A stretch of 64,000 bases of DNA from Hymenobacter daecheongensis DSM 21074 (GCF_900141805.1 NZ_FQYN01000007.1:124001-188000); one strand, 5' to 3'; numbered from the stretch's first letter, positions 16,370-24,589 are shown. Translations and numbers: made by a program. The notes: generated by a model not told the origin, from the letters alone.

Positions 16370-16840
16370 ATGACCGATGCTTCCATCACCCCCGAAAAGA
16401 ACGGCGTCCGCTACGGGCTGCCCACGGCCGCCGGCATGGCCGCCTACTTCCTGCTGGCCTCCCTCATGCACCTCACCGACCGGGTCGAGTTCAGCTTCCT
16501 GAACGGCGCTATTCTGGCCGTTGGCATTAGCATGGCCATTGCACACTATCGCCGCGTCAAGAACAACCGGATGGCGTATCTGCAGGGCTTCGGCACGGGC
16601 ATCGTCACGGCGCTGGTGGCCTCGGTGGTGTTTGCCCTGTTCTTCGTGGTCTACACCGTCATCAACCCGGCCATCATGGATCAGCTCCGCGCCCGCGACC
16701 TGTTCGGCTTTGATCTGTCCGTCACCATTGCCTTTCTGGCCATTATGCTGCAAGGCGTTATGTCGGGCATGATTATCTCTCTGATTGCCATGCAGTACTT
16801 CAAAAGCCCCGACCATAAGCCCCTGCAAGGCATCGAGTAA
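16370..16840 (+). CDS. DUF4199 domain membrane protein
   Basis: A 156-residue integral membrane protein with four predicted helices: about 20-38 (GMAAYFLLASLMHL), 45-63 (LNGAILAVGISMAI), 80-108 (GFGTGIVTALVASVVFALFFVVYTVI) and 125-148 (VTIAFLAIMLQGVMSGMIISLIA). The layout and the NNRMAYLQGFGTGIVTAL block fit DUF4199, a Bacteroidota family without known function. The acidic, soluble N-terminus (MTDASITPEKNGVRYG) fits the family start. It is a single-gene unit. Confidence 0.85.
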   Translation: MTDASITPEKNGVRYGLPTAAGMAAYFLLASLMHLTDRVEFSFLNGAILAVGISMAIAHYRRVKNNRMAYLQGFGTGIVTALVASVVFALFFVVYTVINPAIMDQLRARDLFGFDLSVTIAFLAIMLQGVMSGMIISLIAMQYFKSPDHKPLQGIE

Positions 16841-16976
16841 CCTTGCGTCGGCTTTTGCGGTAATGGGTCGGTTCCGAAGTTGGGGCCGGCCCTTTTTTGT
16901 TTTCGCGGCCCACAAAAACATCAGCTATTTTGGGTCAAAAGAAACTTATGAAAGAAAAAAATATGTTATAGATAGA

Positions 16977-17007
16977 TTGTATGTTTCATTAAAGAAATAT
17001 ATATTTG
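16977..17007 (+). promoter_or_regulatory. Bacteroidota-type promoter for secreted protein 3
   Basis: TTG (16977-16979), a 20-base spacer and TATATTTG (17000-17007) match the consensus with one extra spacer base. The region is strongly AT-rich. Transcription would leave a leader of nearly 100 bases before the ATG at 17111. Confidence 0.65.
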
Positions 17008-17110
17008 TACTATGCAAAGTGGAAATAAAGCTAGCGTTTGTGTGTTGGCTGGTTTCCAGGTTGTTAAGTAGTACATCTTTTTTGACCTGCTTACTTTTTT
17101 CACCGTTGCA

Positions 17111-17515
17111 ATGAAAGCTTTCCTCCTAACTCTTTTTCTGATTTCCGGCATGGCAGCCGGAGCTTCAGCTCAAATGCGCGACCGGCACGCCGAGCGCCCC
17201 GGCATCGGGGATGTACCCGTAGAGCGGATTGATAACATGACCCGGCAAATGTGCGACCGGCTTCGCCTCAACGAAGCCCAATACATTCGCCTACGGGCCG
17301 CCAATCAAATAAAGATTGCCCGGCTCGATGAGATTCAGTGGCAATACAAAGACGACCCCACGCAGCAGCGCGCGCTGCTTTCGGAGCTGGAGGCCCAGTA
17401 CGAAGCCGAATGCAGCCGTATCCTCACGCCCTCGCAGCTAAGCCTGATGAAGAGCGAGCAGCAGCGCGACAGCGTGCCCACGCAGCCTGACCCGAACGCT
17501 GGCGGCTTGGGTTAA
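17111..17515 (+). CDS. Small secreted LxPxQ-type protein, family member 3
   Basis: A 134-residue exported protein. The signal peptide MKAFLLTLFLISGMAAGASA is followed by a basic stretch and then the family core DRLRLNEAQYIRLRAANQ, a second helix LLSELEAQYEAECSRIL and the tail ILTPSQLSLM. Unlike members 1 and 2 it has a C-terminal extension ending PTQPDPNAGGLG, shared with member 4, and a cysteine in ..YEAECSRIL. that member 4 also has. The LTPSQ block is closest of the four to the LTxxQ motif of Spy/CpxP. Function is unknown. It has its own promoter and terminator. Confidence 0.82.
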   Translation: MKAFLLTLFLISGMAAGASAQMRDRHAERPGIGDVPVERIDNMTRQMCDRLRLNEAQYIRLRAANQIKIARLDEIQWQYKDDPTQQRALLSELEAQYEAECSRILTPSQLSLMKSEQQRDSVPTQPDPNAGGLG

Positions 17516-17540
17516 CTGGAGCCAGCCTCTGGGGCAAAGT

Positions 17541-17577
17541 AAAAAAGCGGTTCTGCGGCAGCAGAGCCGCTTTTTTT
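17541..17577 (+). terminator. Terminator after secreted protein 3
   Basis: A 16-bp stem (AAAAAAGCGGTTCTGC with GCAGAGCCGCTTTTTT, one G-T wobble) around a 4-base loop ends in a run of seven T residues. Confidence 0.88.
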
Positions 17578-17800
17578 GTGGCTTTTGGTATAGCCAATGC
17601 TCTGTTTAGGGCAGTGGTTATATCTGGTATTTAGTATAGATAATATAGCTATTGCCTGAAAAAATATGATAGCAACTGTAGAACTTTAGCATGTTGAGGC
17701 TGTGTTGGACCGGTATCCTTCTATTTTGCTCAGAAGATTTTGCATTCAAGAGCAGCGCTAGAAGGTGAAAAGTATATCGCTCTTCATCCACAGTCACACC

Positions 17801-18199
17801 ATGCACTTCCTGCTTGCTTCACTGCTGACCGGCAGCCAGCTTACTGCTGCCCCTTTACCGGTTCTTAACCCCTGGATAGGTCCCCTGCCCGATAATCTGG
17901 TCATTGCCGCGCAGGCCACGGACATCACCCGACCTCTCATCAACAAGCTAAAGCTCAACGAGGCCGAATACGTCCGGCTGCGGATGCTGCACAAGCGCTG
18001 GCTCGTGGGCCTCGACGACATCAACCGGCACACCGCCAACCCAATGCTGCGAAAGGTGGAGAAAATGGGCCTGGAAAGCCGTTTCGAGCAGGAATGCCAG
18101 CGCGTACTCACGCCTTCCCAGATCGGGGAGCTGCGCCTAGACGCTCCGCACGACGTGATACCGGCCCAGCCCGCCGACAACCAGGGCGGCCTGGGGTAA
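17801..18199 (+). CDS. Small secreted LxPxQ-type protein, family member 4
   Basis: A 132-residue tandem paralogue of member 3. After a signal peptide (MHFLLASLLTGSQLTAAP) come the core KLKLNEAEYVRLRMLHKRW, the helix GLESRFEQECQRVL, the tail VLTPSQIGEL and the extension PAQPADNQGGLG, which nearly repeats that of member 3. The frame is open to a GTG at 17765; ATG 17801 is chosen because it starts the signal peptide directly. Upstream DNA (17580-17760) is AT-rich but no exact TAnnTTTG box was found. It is closed by a hairpin at 18247. Confidence 0.8.
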   Translation: MHFLLASLLTGSQLTAAPLPVLNPWIGPLPDNLVIAAQATDITRPLINKLKLNEAEYVRLRMLHKRWLVGLDDINRHTANPMLRKVEKMGLESRFEQECQRVLTPSQIGELRLDAPHDVIPAQPADNQGGLG

Positions 18200-18246
18200 G
18201 AGCACTAGGAGCGGTGGCACAGGTCGCTGTTTCGTTAGGGCACAGC

Positions 18247-18280
18247 AGAGGCTGGTTCCGGTAAGGGGCCAGCCTCTTTT
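18247..18280 (+). terminator. Terminator after secreted protein 4
   Basis: A perfect 9-bp stem (AGAGGCTGG 18247-18255 with CCAGCCTCT 18269-18277) is followed by T residues. It may also serve the convergent lipoprotein gene. Confidence 0.75.
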
Positions 18281-18294
18281 GCTTATGCAGCGCC

Positions 18295-18681
18295 TTACTG
18301 CTGGGGCAACGGCCGCTCATACAGCACGGCCGTCACGATGCCGGTGGGGCCGAAGTGGATGGCGAGCTTGTTGGCGGCCGAGCGTTGGTGGCGCGGCTCG
18401 CACTGGGTGCCCGGCTCGATATAATAGAAGTAGGTTTTTTCCGTTTGTTCAGTAAGCTCCTCTTCGTCGGGCTGGCCGAAGAGGGCATCGATGTCGGCGG
18501 TGCGCGTGCCGTACAAGGTTTCGCGGTGCGCGTTGAGTACGGGTAGCTGCCGGGCGCGCTGATTCCGGCAGGCATACACATCCTGCCGCCACGCGGCCGA
18601 GTCGAAGCCGGGAATGCCGGAGAGCGAGTGACCGCAGGAGGAGAGGGCAGCTAGGACTATAAGGATAAAAAAGTGGCGCAT
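18295..18681 (-). CDS. Small lipoprotein, possibly BamE/SmpA-like
   Basis: About 128 residues starting MRHFFILIVLAALSSCGHSL, with a lipobox (ALSSC) and a lipidated Cys near residue 16. The mature part holds DIDALFGQPDEEEL..., then TYFYYIEPG and LAIHFGPTGIVTAVLYE. A helix ending at a G-x-P turn followed by a strand pair is the pattern of the SmpA/OmlA (BamE) fold, which assists outer-membrane protein assembly in other bacteria. This is a fold-level guess. It is transcribed away from the L,D-transpeptidase gene. Confidence 0.7.
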   Translation of the reverse strand: MRHFFILIVLAALSSCGHSLSGIPGFDSAAWRQDVYACRNQRARQLPVLNAHRETLYGTRTADIDALFGQPDEEELTEQTEKTYFYYIEPGTQCEPRHQRSAANKLAIHFGPTGIVTAVLYERPLPQQ

Positions 18682-18759
18682 GGACATTAGGAGGTAAGCT
18701 GGGGAACCGGATGCCGCCCAAAGTAGTTGGAGCCGTCGGAAATGATGCCGCTAAAGTAC

Positions 18760-18767
18760 TAGATTTG
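18760..18767 (+). promoter_or_regulatory. -7 promoter box for the L,D-transpeptidase gene
   Basis: TAGATTTG is an exact TAnnTTTG. The predicted start near 18774 falls after an in-frame ATG at 18769, which supports ATG 18832 as the real translation start. No -33 TTG is present at the right distance. Confidence 0.5.
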
Positions 18768-18831
18768 TATGGCCAGCTTCGCGCATATTGCCTCTTTCGA
18801 TAATTTACTTCTAAACCGACCATTCCAGCCG

Positions 18832-19632
18832 ATGCGTTTCACACCGACTGCCTTTGCCGGCTTGCTGCTTGTCCTTCTTGCTTTTGTATCGCCCTGGCAG
18901 CCCGCCGTGGCCGCGCCCGCCAACGGAGGCGGTAAGGCCGTGCGCCTCAGCGAGGCCCGCCGCGCTACCTATATGGCCGCTTTCGAGCAGCACGTGATGC
19001 AGACCTACATCCAGTCTGGCCTCGCGGCCACGGCCCTGCCGATGGATGTGTACCGGGAGGCGCTGGTAGGCTTCTATAACCTGCAGCGGCAGGGCCAGGT
19101 ATCGGGGCGGCGGCAGGTGCTCACCATCATCGATTTCAGCCGCTCAAGCCGCCTGAAGCGCCTGTGGGTGGTGGATGTGCAGCAGCAGCGGGTGCTGTTT
19201 CATACGCTGGTAGCGCACGGCAAAAACACCGGCGAGGAGTTTGCCTCGGCTTTCTCCAACCAGAATGGCTCCGAAATGAGCAGCCTGGGCTTCTATGTGA
19301 CCGGCAACACCTATCAAGGCAAGCACGGCCTGTCGTTGAAGCTAAACGGGCAGGACCCCGGCTACAACACCCAGGCTGCCAGCCGCGCCGTGGTAGTGCA
19401 CGGCGCCGAGTATGTGTGCGAGGAATTTGTGCGCCAGCACGGGCGGCTGGGCCGCAGCCAGGGCTGCCCGGCCCTGCCCGCCAACCAGAGCAGCGCCATT
19501 ATTCAGGCCATCAAAGGGCGCACGGTAGTATATGCTCACGCGCCGCGCGGGGTGCGGTACCAGTCCAGCCTGCAGCAGCTGGATCCCGCCCTGCTCGCCT
19601 TCGCCCAGAGCAAAGGCCTGGCTGAGGAGTAG
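18832..19632 (+). CDS. Murein L,D-transpeptidase catalytic domain protein (YkuD_2 type)
   Basis: About 266 residues, exported (MRFTPTAFAGLLLVLLAFVSPWQPAVAA). It carries the catalytic block of the YkuD_2 family: VVVHGAEYVCEEFV followed by GRLGRSQGCPALP, with the nucleophilic Cys in S-Q-G-C-P. Strands TIIDFSRSSRLKRLWVVDV and VLFHTLVAHGKN precede it, as expected. Such enzymes cross-link peptidoglycan stems or attach proteins to them in the periplasm. ATG 18832 is preferred to 18769 because the -7 box at 18760-18767 would leave no leader for the earlier ATG. It is a single-gene unit with a hairpin after the stop. Confidence 0.9.
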   Translation: MRFTPTAFAGLLLVLLAFVSPWQPAVAAPANGGGKAVRLSEARRATYMAAFEQHVMQTYIQSGLAATALPMDVYREALVGFYNLQRQGQVSGRRQVLTIIDFSRSSRLKRLWVVDVQQQRVLFHTLVAHGKNTGEEFASAFSNQNGSEMSSLGFYVTGNTYQGKHGLSLKLNGQDPGYNTQAASRAVVVHGAEYVCEEFVRQHGRLGRSQGCPALPANQSSAIIQAIKGRTVVYAHAPRGVRYQSSLQQLDPALLAFAQSKGLAEE

Positions 19633-19651
19633 ATCTGAGGCGTTTACTTTC

Positions 19652-19701
19652 CGTTTCAAGCACAAAGCCTGGCCCCGCAGCCGGGCTTTGTGCCTGAAAC
19701 G
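19652..19701 (+). terminator. Hairpin after the L,D-transpeptidase gene
   Basis: 18-bp arms (19652-19669 and 19684-19701; CGTTTCAAGCACAAAGCC) have one mismatch. There is no T-run, so termination by this hairpin alone is uncertain. Confidence 0.55.
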
Positions 19702-19853
19702 CAGTGGGGTGGAGCCGGAGCAAAAACAAGCAGGCGAAAGACCGATTTGTGATGGGAAAGGCCCGGACAACCCTGCCGGAAATAGTGCGTTAGAAGCGCA
19801 GCGGCTACTATATAGCCGGATTTGTTCCGCCCTTTTTCCCCAGCGACACCACC

Positions 19854-20663
19854 ATGAGAGGAAACCTTCGTTATATAATTGCCCTCGTTCTGGCCCTGTT
19901 CTCCTTCGTCACCTACTACTGCAAACGCTCGGTGAACGAAACGACCGGCGAAGTGCAGCACGTAGATATGACCGCTGAGCAGGAAATAGCCCTGGGTCTG
20001 CAGGCCGCCCCCGAAATGGCGCAGCAGTACGGCGGCATTCACCCTGACCGCCAGGCCGGGGCTCGGGTAGAGGAAATCGGTCAGCAGCTGGTGCGCAGCA
20101 CCAAAGCCTCGCAGTCGGCCTACAAGTTTCAGTTTCACCTGCTGGCCGATGAGAATACCATCAATGCCTTTGCGCTGCCCGGCGGACAGATTTTCATCAC
20201 GGCCGGACTGCTGAAAAACCTGAAGTCGGAAGGGCAGGTGGCCGGCGTGCTGGCCCACGAGATAGGCCACGTAGTGGGCCGGCACTCGGCCGAGCAGGTG
20301 GCCAAAAGCCAGCTGACGCAGGGCCTGACCGGAGCCGCCGCCATTGGTATGTATGACCCTGACCGACCCAGCACCGCCGTGAGTGCTGCCGCCGCCGCTA
20401 TGGTAGCCAAGCTCGTGACCATGCGCTTCGGGCGCGAAGATGAGCTGGAATCGGACCGGCTGGCCGTGGACTACACCGCCCAGGCCGGCTACGACCCCCG
20501 CGCCATGATTCAGGTAATGCAAATTCTGGAGCAGGCCGGTGGGGGCAACAACCCGCCGGAGTTTATGAGCACCCACCCCAACCCCGGCAACCGCATTGCG
20601 CAGCTGGAAAAGGAAATTGCCACCGACTTTCCCGGTGGCGTACCCAGCAACCTGAAACAGTAA
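19854..20663 (+). CDS. M48 family metalloprotease
   Basis: A 269-residue envelope zinc protease. After an N-terminal hydrophobic segment (YIIALVLALFSFVTYYC) comes the M48 region, with NAFALPGGQIFITAGLL, the zinc motif HEIGH (135-139) and the third ligand region in REDELESDRLAVDYTAQAGYDP. The end (STHPNPGNRIAQLEKE) is the usual M48C signature. It is similar to the E. coli LoiP/YcaL/BepA catalytic domain without the TPR part, so a role in outer-membrane protein quality control is plausible. The Cys at residue 23 could be lipidated but the lipobox is poor. Confidence 0.92.
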   Translation: MRGNLRYIIALVLALFSFVTYYCKRSVNETTGEVQHVDMTAEQEIALGLQAAPEMAQQYGGIHPDRQAGARVEEIGQQLVRSTKASQSAYKFQFHLLADENTINAFALPGGQIFITAGLLKNLKSEGQVAGVLAHEIGHVVGRHSAEQVAKSQLTQGLTGAAAIGMYDPDRPSTAVSAAAAAMVAKLVTMRFGREDELESDRLAVDYTAQAGYDPRAMIQVMQILEQAGGGNNPPEFMSTHPNPGNRIAQLEKEIATDFPGGVPSNLKQ

Positions 20664-20682
20664 GTTGCAACCGCTTTTCTGA

Positions 20683-20714
20683 CCGAATGGCCGGGCCGAT
20701 GCCCGGCCATTCGG
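20683..20714 (+). terminator. Terminator after the M48 protease gene
   Basis: A perfect 13-bp stem (CCGAATGGCCGGG 20683-20695 with 20702-20714) has a 6-base loop and is followed by a short T-run. Confidence 0.8.
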
Positions 20715-20765
20715 CGTTTTGGCCCGTATTATCAGGCACCGAAACTGCTCGAATTTTTCTTCGCT

Positions 20766-21683
20766 ATGTCTTTTTCTGTTCCGTTGCGTCAGCTTTTGTT
20801 TGTGCTGAACCCCATTTCCGGTGATATCGACAAGTCGGAGCTGGAAGCCACCATTACGGCGTTTTGCGTAGAGCACGGCCGGCAGGCAGCCTTTTTTCAT
20901 ACCACCGGCGAGCAGGATCAGCAGCGGCTGCAGACGGAGCTGCTGCGCCACACCTACGATGCCGTATTTGCCTGCGGCGGCGACGGCACCGTGAGCCTGG
21001 TGGCCGGGGTGCTGGCCGGCACCAGCCTGCCGCTGGGCATTTTGCCGCTGGGCTCGGGCAATGGCTTGTCTAAGGACCTGGGCATTCCGCAGGACCTGCC
21101 GGGGGCGCTGCGCCTGATGTGGGAGCACACCATCAGCCCGCTCGATACGCTGCGCATCAATAATAATTTCTCGGCCCACCTGGCCGATCTGGGGTTCAAT
21201 GCCCTGGTGGTGGAGCGTTTCAGCGCGGGCGATACCCGCGGCCCCGGCGCCTACGTGCGCATTGCCACCCATGAATACCTCGCCTACGAGCCCGCCCTCT
21301 ACCGCATCCGCACCGACCGGGGCGAAACATTCGAAGGGCCGGCGTTTATGGTGACGATGGCCAACGGCAACACTTTCGGCAGCAACGTGGTGATTAACCC
21401 CGACAGCCGCCTGGATGACGGCGAGTTCGAAATCTGCCTTATTGCGCCCTTTCCCGGCACGGCCGCCCTGGGCGTGCTCTACCAGCTCTACACCCGCGAC
21501 TTCGATGCCTCGCTCTACACCCAGCGTCTTCGCTGCCGGTGGGCCGAAATTGAGGTGATTGGGCAGGCGCGGGTGTTGGGCCAGCTCGACGGCGAGCCGC
21601 TGGAGCTGACGGCCCCCATCCGGGCCGAAATCATTCCGCGAAGCCTTCGGGTGCTGCTGCCGCCCGCGCCGCCGACTGCGTGA
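20766..21683 (+). CDS. Diacylglycerol/lipid kinase family protein
   Basis: A 305-residue cytoplasmic lipid kinase of the DAGK catalytic family (YegS/BmrU-like), which phosphorylates a lipid alcohol with ATP. Visible motifs are LFVLNPISGDIDKSEL (the N-P-x-S-G opening), the nucleotide loop FACGGDGTVSLVAGVL and ILPLGSGNGLSKDLGIP, followed by the beta-sandwich C-domain (TMANGNTFGSNVVINPDSRLDDGEFEI). The substrate cannot be told from sequence. Its last 53 bases overlap the end of the convergent metallophosphoesterase gene. Confidence 0.92.
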   Translation: MSFSVPLRQLLFVLNPISGDIDKSELEATITAFCVEHGRQAAFFHTTGEQDQQRLQTELLRHTYDAVFACGGDGTVSLVAGVLAGTSLPLGILPLGSGNGLSKDLGIPQDLPGALRLMWEHTISPLDTLRINNNFSAHLADLGFNALVVERFSAGDTRGPGAYVRIATHEYLAYEPALYRIRTDRGETFEGPAFMVTMANGNTFGSNVVINPDSRLDDGEFEICLIAPFPGTAALGVLYQLYTRDFDASLYTQRLRCRWAEIEVIGQARVLGQLDGEPLELTAPIRAEIIPRSLRVLLPPAPPTA

Positions 21684-22905
21684 GGGCGGGTGCGTAGGCG
21701 GGCAGTAAACGCTTCCGAAACACTTCGGCAGCCGGCCCGGCGGTGGTCGCGGCGGGTTCCAGTGTGCGCAGCCAGGCTTCGCCATCGTGGTAAAAATCGA
21801 GGCTGAAAAAGCCCTTGTGCTCGTGGGCGAAGCTGGCTTTGCCGCCGGGCTGCACGAAGGCCGTTTTGCTGCCCGCCCCGCTCACCAGGTAGTGCCCGGC
21901 GCGGTAGTGAAAATACTGCAGGTTGTGGTCGTGGCCGGCGGCGTAGATGACGTTGGGGAAGCCATGCAGCACGCGCAGCAGGCGGCGGCGCATTTTGCGG
22001 TATTTGGGGTGGGCCATGTCCTCTTCGGCCCCCATCAGCTTGCGGTAGAGCGGAAAGAAGGAGCCCAGGACCGGCAGCGGCACGTAGGCTTTCTTGTGCA
22101 GCGTGGTGAGGGGAAATACGTGCTGCTTGGCCGTGAACTTGCCCCCGTGCAGCGCGTTGGAATACAGCGGATGATGCCCGGCCACCACTACCTGCTGGTG
22201 CCGGTTCTGCTCCAGAATATCGTGCAGCGCCCGAAACGGGGCGCGGGCATCGGTGGCGGTGCAGCCGGCCGCCGGGCCCAGCGGCCTTTCCCCGTTTTGC
22301 ACCCACCACTGCGTATTGAGCACCAACAGCAGCAGGTTTTCGGCCAGCTGCACCGTCACGGGGCCGGGGCAGCCGTTGGGGGGCAGATAGTGGGCAGCGG
22401 GCAGGTGCTCGCGCACGTAGGCCTCCTGGCGCAGCAGATAGGCGTAACCGTCGGCGCGGCCCTTGTTCCAGTCGTGGTTGCCGCTCAAAAACACTACCCG
22501 GCCGGCATAGGCCCGTAGGGCATCCAGCTGCGTGTTCAGGCGCAGCTCGGCGGCGGCGCGGCCAGAGTGCTCGGGCGCGGGCAGGCCGGTAGGGTACACG
22601 TTGTCGCCGAGAATGATAACGGTGCTTTCCGGGCCGGCTTCCTGCATCCAGGCCTGCAGCAGGTTCAGAATCGGGTCGTGGCCGTCGGTGGCCACGGCCC
22701 CCAGGTCGCCGATGAGGGCCACGCGGTGCCGCAGCGTGGCGGCCGCTGGGGGCTGCCGGGTTTCCCAGCCGGCTTCGGTGGGGGCCACGTAGGGCAGGCG
22801 GCGGTAGCGGCGCTCCTGCTGGTAGCGGCGCAGCAGCCACACCGCCAACAGCGCCGTGACGGCCGTGCAGATATAGAACAGCAGCAGAAGAGACGAAGGC
22901 AACAC
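21631..22905 (-). CDS. Membrane-anchored metallophosphoesterase
   Basis: A 424-residue calcineurin-like phosphoesterase with one N-terminal membrane helix (LLLLFYICTAVTALLAVWLL). The five family motifs are present: GDLGAVATDG, GDNVYPTG, GNHDWNKG, VAGHHPLYS and YAAGHDHNLQ. It is likely to sit on the membrane; the substrate is unknown. The stop at 21631 lies within the convergent lipid kinase gene (53-bp tail overlap). A TTGAAT-type repeat lies just upstream of the start. Confidence 0.9.
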   Translation of the reverse strand: MLPSSLLLLFYICTAVTALLAVWLLRRYQQERRYRRLPYVAPTEAGWETRQPPAAATLRHRVALIGDLGAVATDGHDPILNLLQAWMQEAGPESTVIILGDNVYPTGLPAPEHSGRAAAELRLNTQLDALRAYAGRVVFLSGNHDWNKGRADGYAYLLRQEAYVREHLPAAHYLPPNGCPGPVTVQLAENLLLLVLNTQWWVQNGERPLGPAAGCTATDARAPFRALHDILEQNRHQQVVVAGHHPLYSNALHGGKFTAKQHVFPLTTLHKKAYVPLPVLGSFFPLYRKLMGAEEDMAHPKYRKMRRRLLRVLHGFPNVIYAAGHDHNLQYFHYRAGHYLVSGAGSKTAFVQPGGKASFAHEHKGFFSLDFYHDGEAWLRTLEPAATTAGPAAEVFRKRLLPAYAPALTQSAARAAAAPEGFAE

Positions 22906-22911
22906 TTGGGT

Positions 22912-22946
22912 AATTCTGAATTTCGAATTATGAATGTTGAATTATC
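22912..22946. repeat. TTGAAT-type AT-rich degenerate repeat, copy 2
   Basis: The run AATTCTGAATTTCGAATTATGAATGTTGAATT lies 7 bases upstream of the metallophosphoesterase ATG. It is AT-rich in a GC-rich setting and built on GAATT/TTGAAT words like the copies at 7812 and 46545. Confidence 0.5.
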
Positions 22947-23063
22947 CGGTTTGGGCCGGGCAATGGGCTAACGTAAAGCGGCTTGGTGGGGCTACGCGGC
23001 TCGAAAAATTGCAGACGCAGCGGCCGTTCGCGCTTGGGCTGTTGCCCCGCGCTTCGGCCGCGC

Positions 23064-23699
23064 TCAGAAATTCGGCGGAGTCAGATTTTTGAAGTGGCCG
23101 TTGAGGCGCACCCGGTCTTTGAGTCGCTCGGTTTCCAGCACGATGGGCAGAATGTTTTCGAGGTGCTCTACCACAATTTCCTGCCTTTCCAGTTCGCTGG
23201 TGGCTTCCAGGAGCTGATATTCCTGCTCGGTGCTGAAGCCCAGGTGGTGGGCCACGTCGTAGATGCGGTAGTCGGGGGCCAGGTCCAGGAAAAGCTTGCG
23301 CAGGCCCAGCGCGTCGTAGAGCCGGCGCACATAGTCGGTGATGCGAGCCTTGAGCACCGGGTCTTCGTGCGGGTCGTCGCGGATATCGTCCACCTGCCCG
23401 GCGGCGTAGAGCTTGCCGGGAGCCTCGCGCTGAAAGTCGCGGATGCGGAAGATGCCCAAGGCTTTGGTGCGAATATCCAACTCGCCGCCTTCGTAGTTTT
23501 TTTCCACGCCCACTAGCCGCATTTCGGTGCCCAGCACGCTCACGCCTTCATTCAGGTAGGGCGGAATGCCGAAGGTGATATTCGACTCAAGGCAGTCGCG
23601 CACCAGCTGGCGGTAGCGGGGCTCGAAGATGTGCAGGTTAAGTTTTTCGCCGGGAAAAACCACCAGACTAAGCGGAAACAGAGCAAGCAGACGGGGCAT
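23064..23699 (-). CDS. LON peptidase substrate-binding domain protein
   Basis: 211 residues consisting only of the LON N-terminal (PUA-like) domain: MPRLLALFPLSLVVFPGEKLNLHIFEPRYRQLVRDC, then FGIPPYLNEG.SVLGTEMRLV, with a helical tail. No ATPase or protease domain follows, so it is a free-standing LonN protein of unknown role, possibly an adaptor. ATG 23699 is chosen because the family starts there; the longer frame to 23768 adds an Arg/Cys-rich stretch. It is divergent from mtgA. Confidence 0.88.
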   Translation of the reverse strand: MPRLLALFPLSLVVFPGEKLNLHIFEPRYRQLVRDCLESNITFGIPPYLNEGVSVLGTEMRLVGVEKNYEGGELDIRTKALGIFRIRDFQREAPGKLYAAGQVDDIRDDPHEDPVLKARITDYVRRLYDALGLRKLFLDLAPDYRIYDVAHHLGFSTEQEYQLLEATSELERQEIVVEHLENILPIVLETERLKDRVRLNGHFKNLTPPNF

Positions 23700-23774
23700 A
23701 CGGGCACAACAGCGAAAGGAAGGAAAAGTACCTGGAAAGCAGCGGAGAATACGGCGGCGCGGGCGCATTTCCGC

Positions 23775-23782
23775 TACTTTTG
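23775..23782 (+). promoter_or_regulatory. -7 promoter box for mtgA
   Basis: TACTTTTG is an exact TAnnTTTG, 53 bases upstream of the GTG start at 23835. No -33 TTG is present at the expected distance. Confidence 0.45.
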
Positions 23783-23834
23783 CCCCGTGGGCCTCCGGGC
23801 CCGCCCGAAAGGCAAGCAGGATTTAAGCAAAACA

Positions 23835-24578
23835 GTGACGGATTACAAGAAATACGGACAGCGCGGGGCGCGGCTGCTGCTGCAGGTGGCGGCGGCACTG
23901 TTTCTGACCTCGGTGGTGTGGGTGCTGGTGTATCGGTGGGTGGCGCCGCCGGCTACGTGGCTCATGCTGGAGCGCCGTGCCCACGCGCCCGTGGGCCGGG
24001 GCTACTACGGCATCCGGGAAGACGGCCGCCGCATCAGCTACGACTTCAAGGGCCTCGATGAAGTGTCGCCCCACGTGCCGCTGGCCCTCATTGCGGCCGA
24101 GGATCAGCTGTTTCTGCAGCACCACGGCTTCGATTTCAATGCCCTGCAGCGGGCCGTGAAAACCAACATGCAGGACGGCCACCGGCTGGTGGGCGGCAGC
24201 ACTATTTCGCAGCAGGTGGCCAAAAACGTGTTTTTGTGGCACGGCCGCAGCTACGTGCGCAAGGCTGCTGAGGCCTACTTTACGGTGCTCATCGAGCTGC
24301 TCTGGAGCAAGCGCCGCATCATGGAAATGTACCTGAACGTGGCCGAGATGGGCGACTGTATCTTCGGGGTGGAGGCGGCCTCGGCGCGGTATTTTCATAA
24401 GCCCGCTAACCGGCTCTCGCCCGCCGAGGCGGCGCTGCTGGCCGGCGTGCTGCCCAATCCGCTGCGGTTTCGGGCCAGCAGCCCTGGTCCGGCCGCCCGC
24501 GCCAAGCAGCGCCGCGTAATGCGCAATATGCGCCGGCTGGGCGGCACCACCTATATTCAAGCCATCATCGAAGACTAA
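23835..24578 (+). CDS. mtgA: Monofunctional peptidoglycan transglycosylase MtgA
   Basis: Polymerises lipid II glycan strands in the periplasm. About 247 residues: one N-terminal membrane helix (LLLQVAAALFLTSVVWVLVYRWV), then a GT51 domain with catalytic Glu in AAEDQLFLQHHGFDF, GGSTISQQVAKNVFL, RKAAEAYFTVLIELLWSKRRIMEMYLNV, and ...FGVEAASARYFHK..LSPAEAALLAGVLPNP. No transpeptidase domain follows. There is no ATG before the membrane helix; GTG 23835 (MTDYKKYGQRG) fits the family start and leaves a leader after the promoter box. The next gene starts 12 bases after the stop. Confidence 0.95.
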   Translation: MTDYKKYGQRGARLLLQVAAALFLTSVVWVLVYRWVAPPATWLMLERRAHAPVGRGYYGIREDGRRISYDFKGLDEVSPHVPLALIAAEDQLFLQHHGFDFNALQRAVKTNMQDGHRLVGGSTISQQVAKNVFLWHGRSYVRKAAEAYFTVLIELLWSKRRIMEMYLNVAEMGDCIFGVEAASARYFHKPANRLSPAEAALLAGVLPNPLRFRASSPGPAARAKQRRVMRNMRRLGGTTYIQAIIED

Positions 24579-24589
24579 ACCCGCCCCGC

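Noticed and set aside
16966..17151. Small frame on the minus strand at the secreted-protein promoter
   Set aside because: It covers an AT-rich promoter region and the start of the plus-strand gene; no start signal or family feature was found.
19656..21785. 709-residue open frame on the minus strand
   Set aside because: Antisense of the M48 protease and lipid kinase genes, both with clear active-site motifs.
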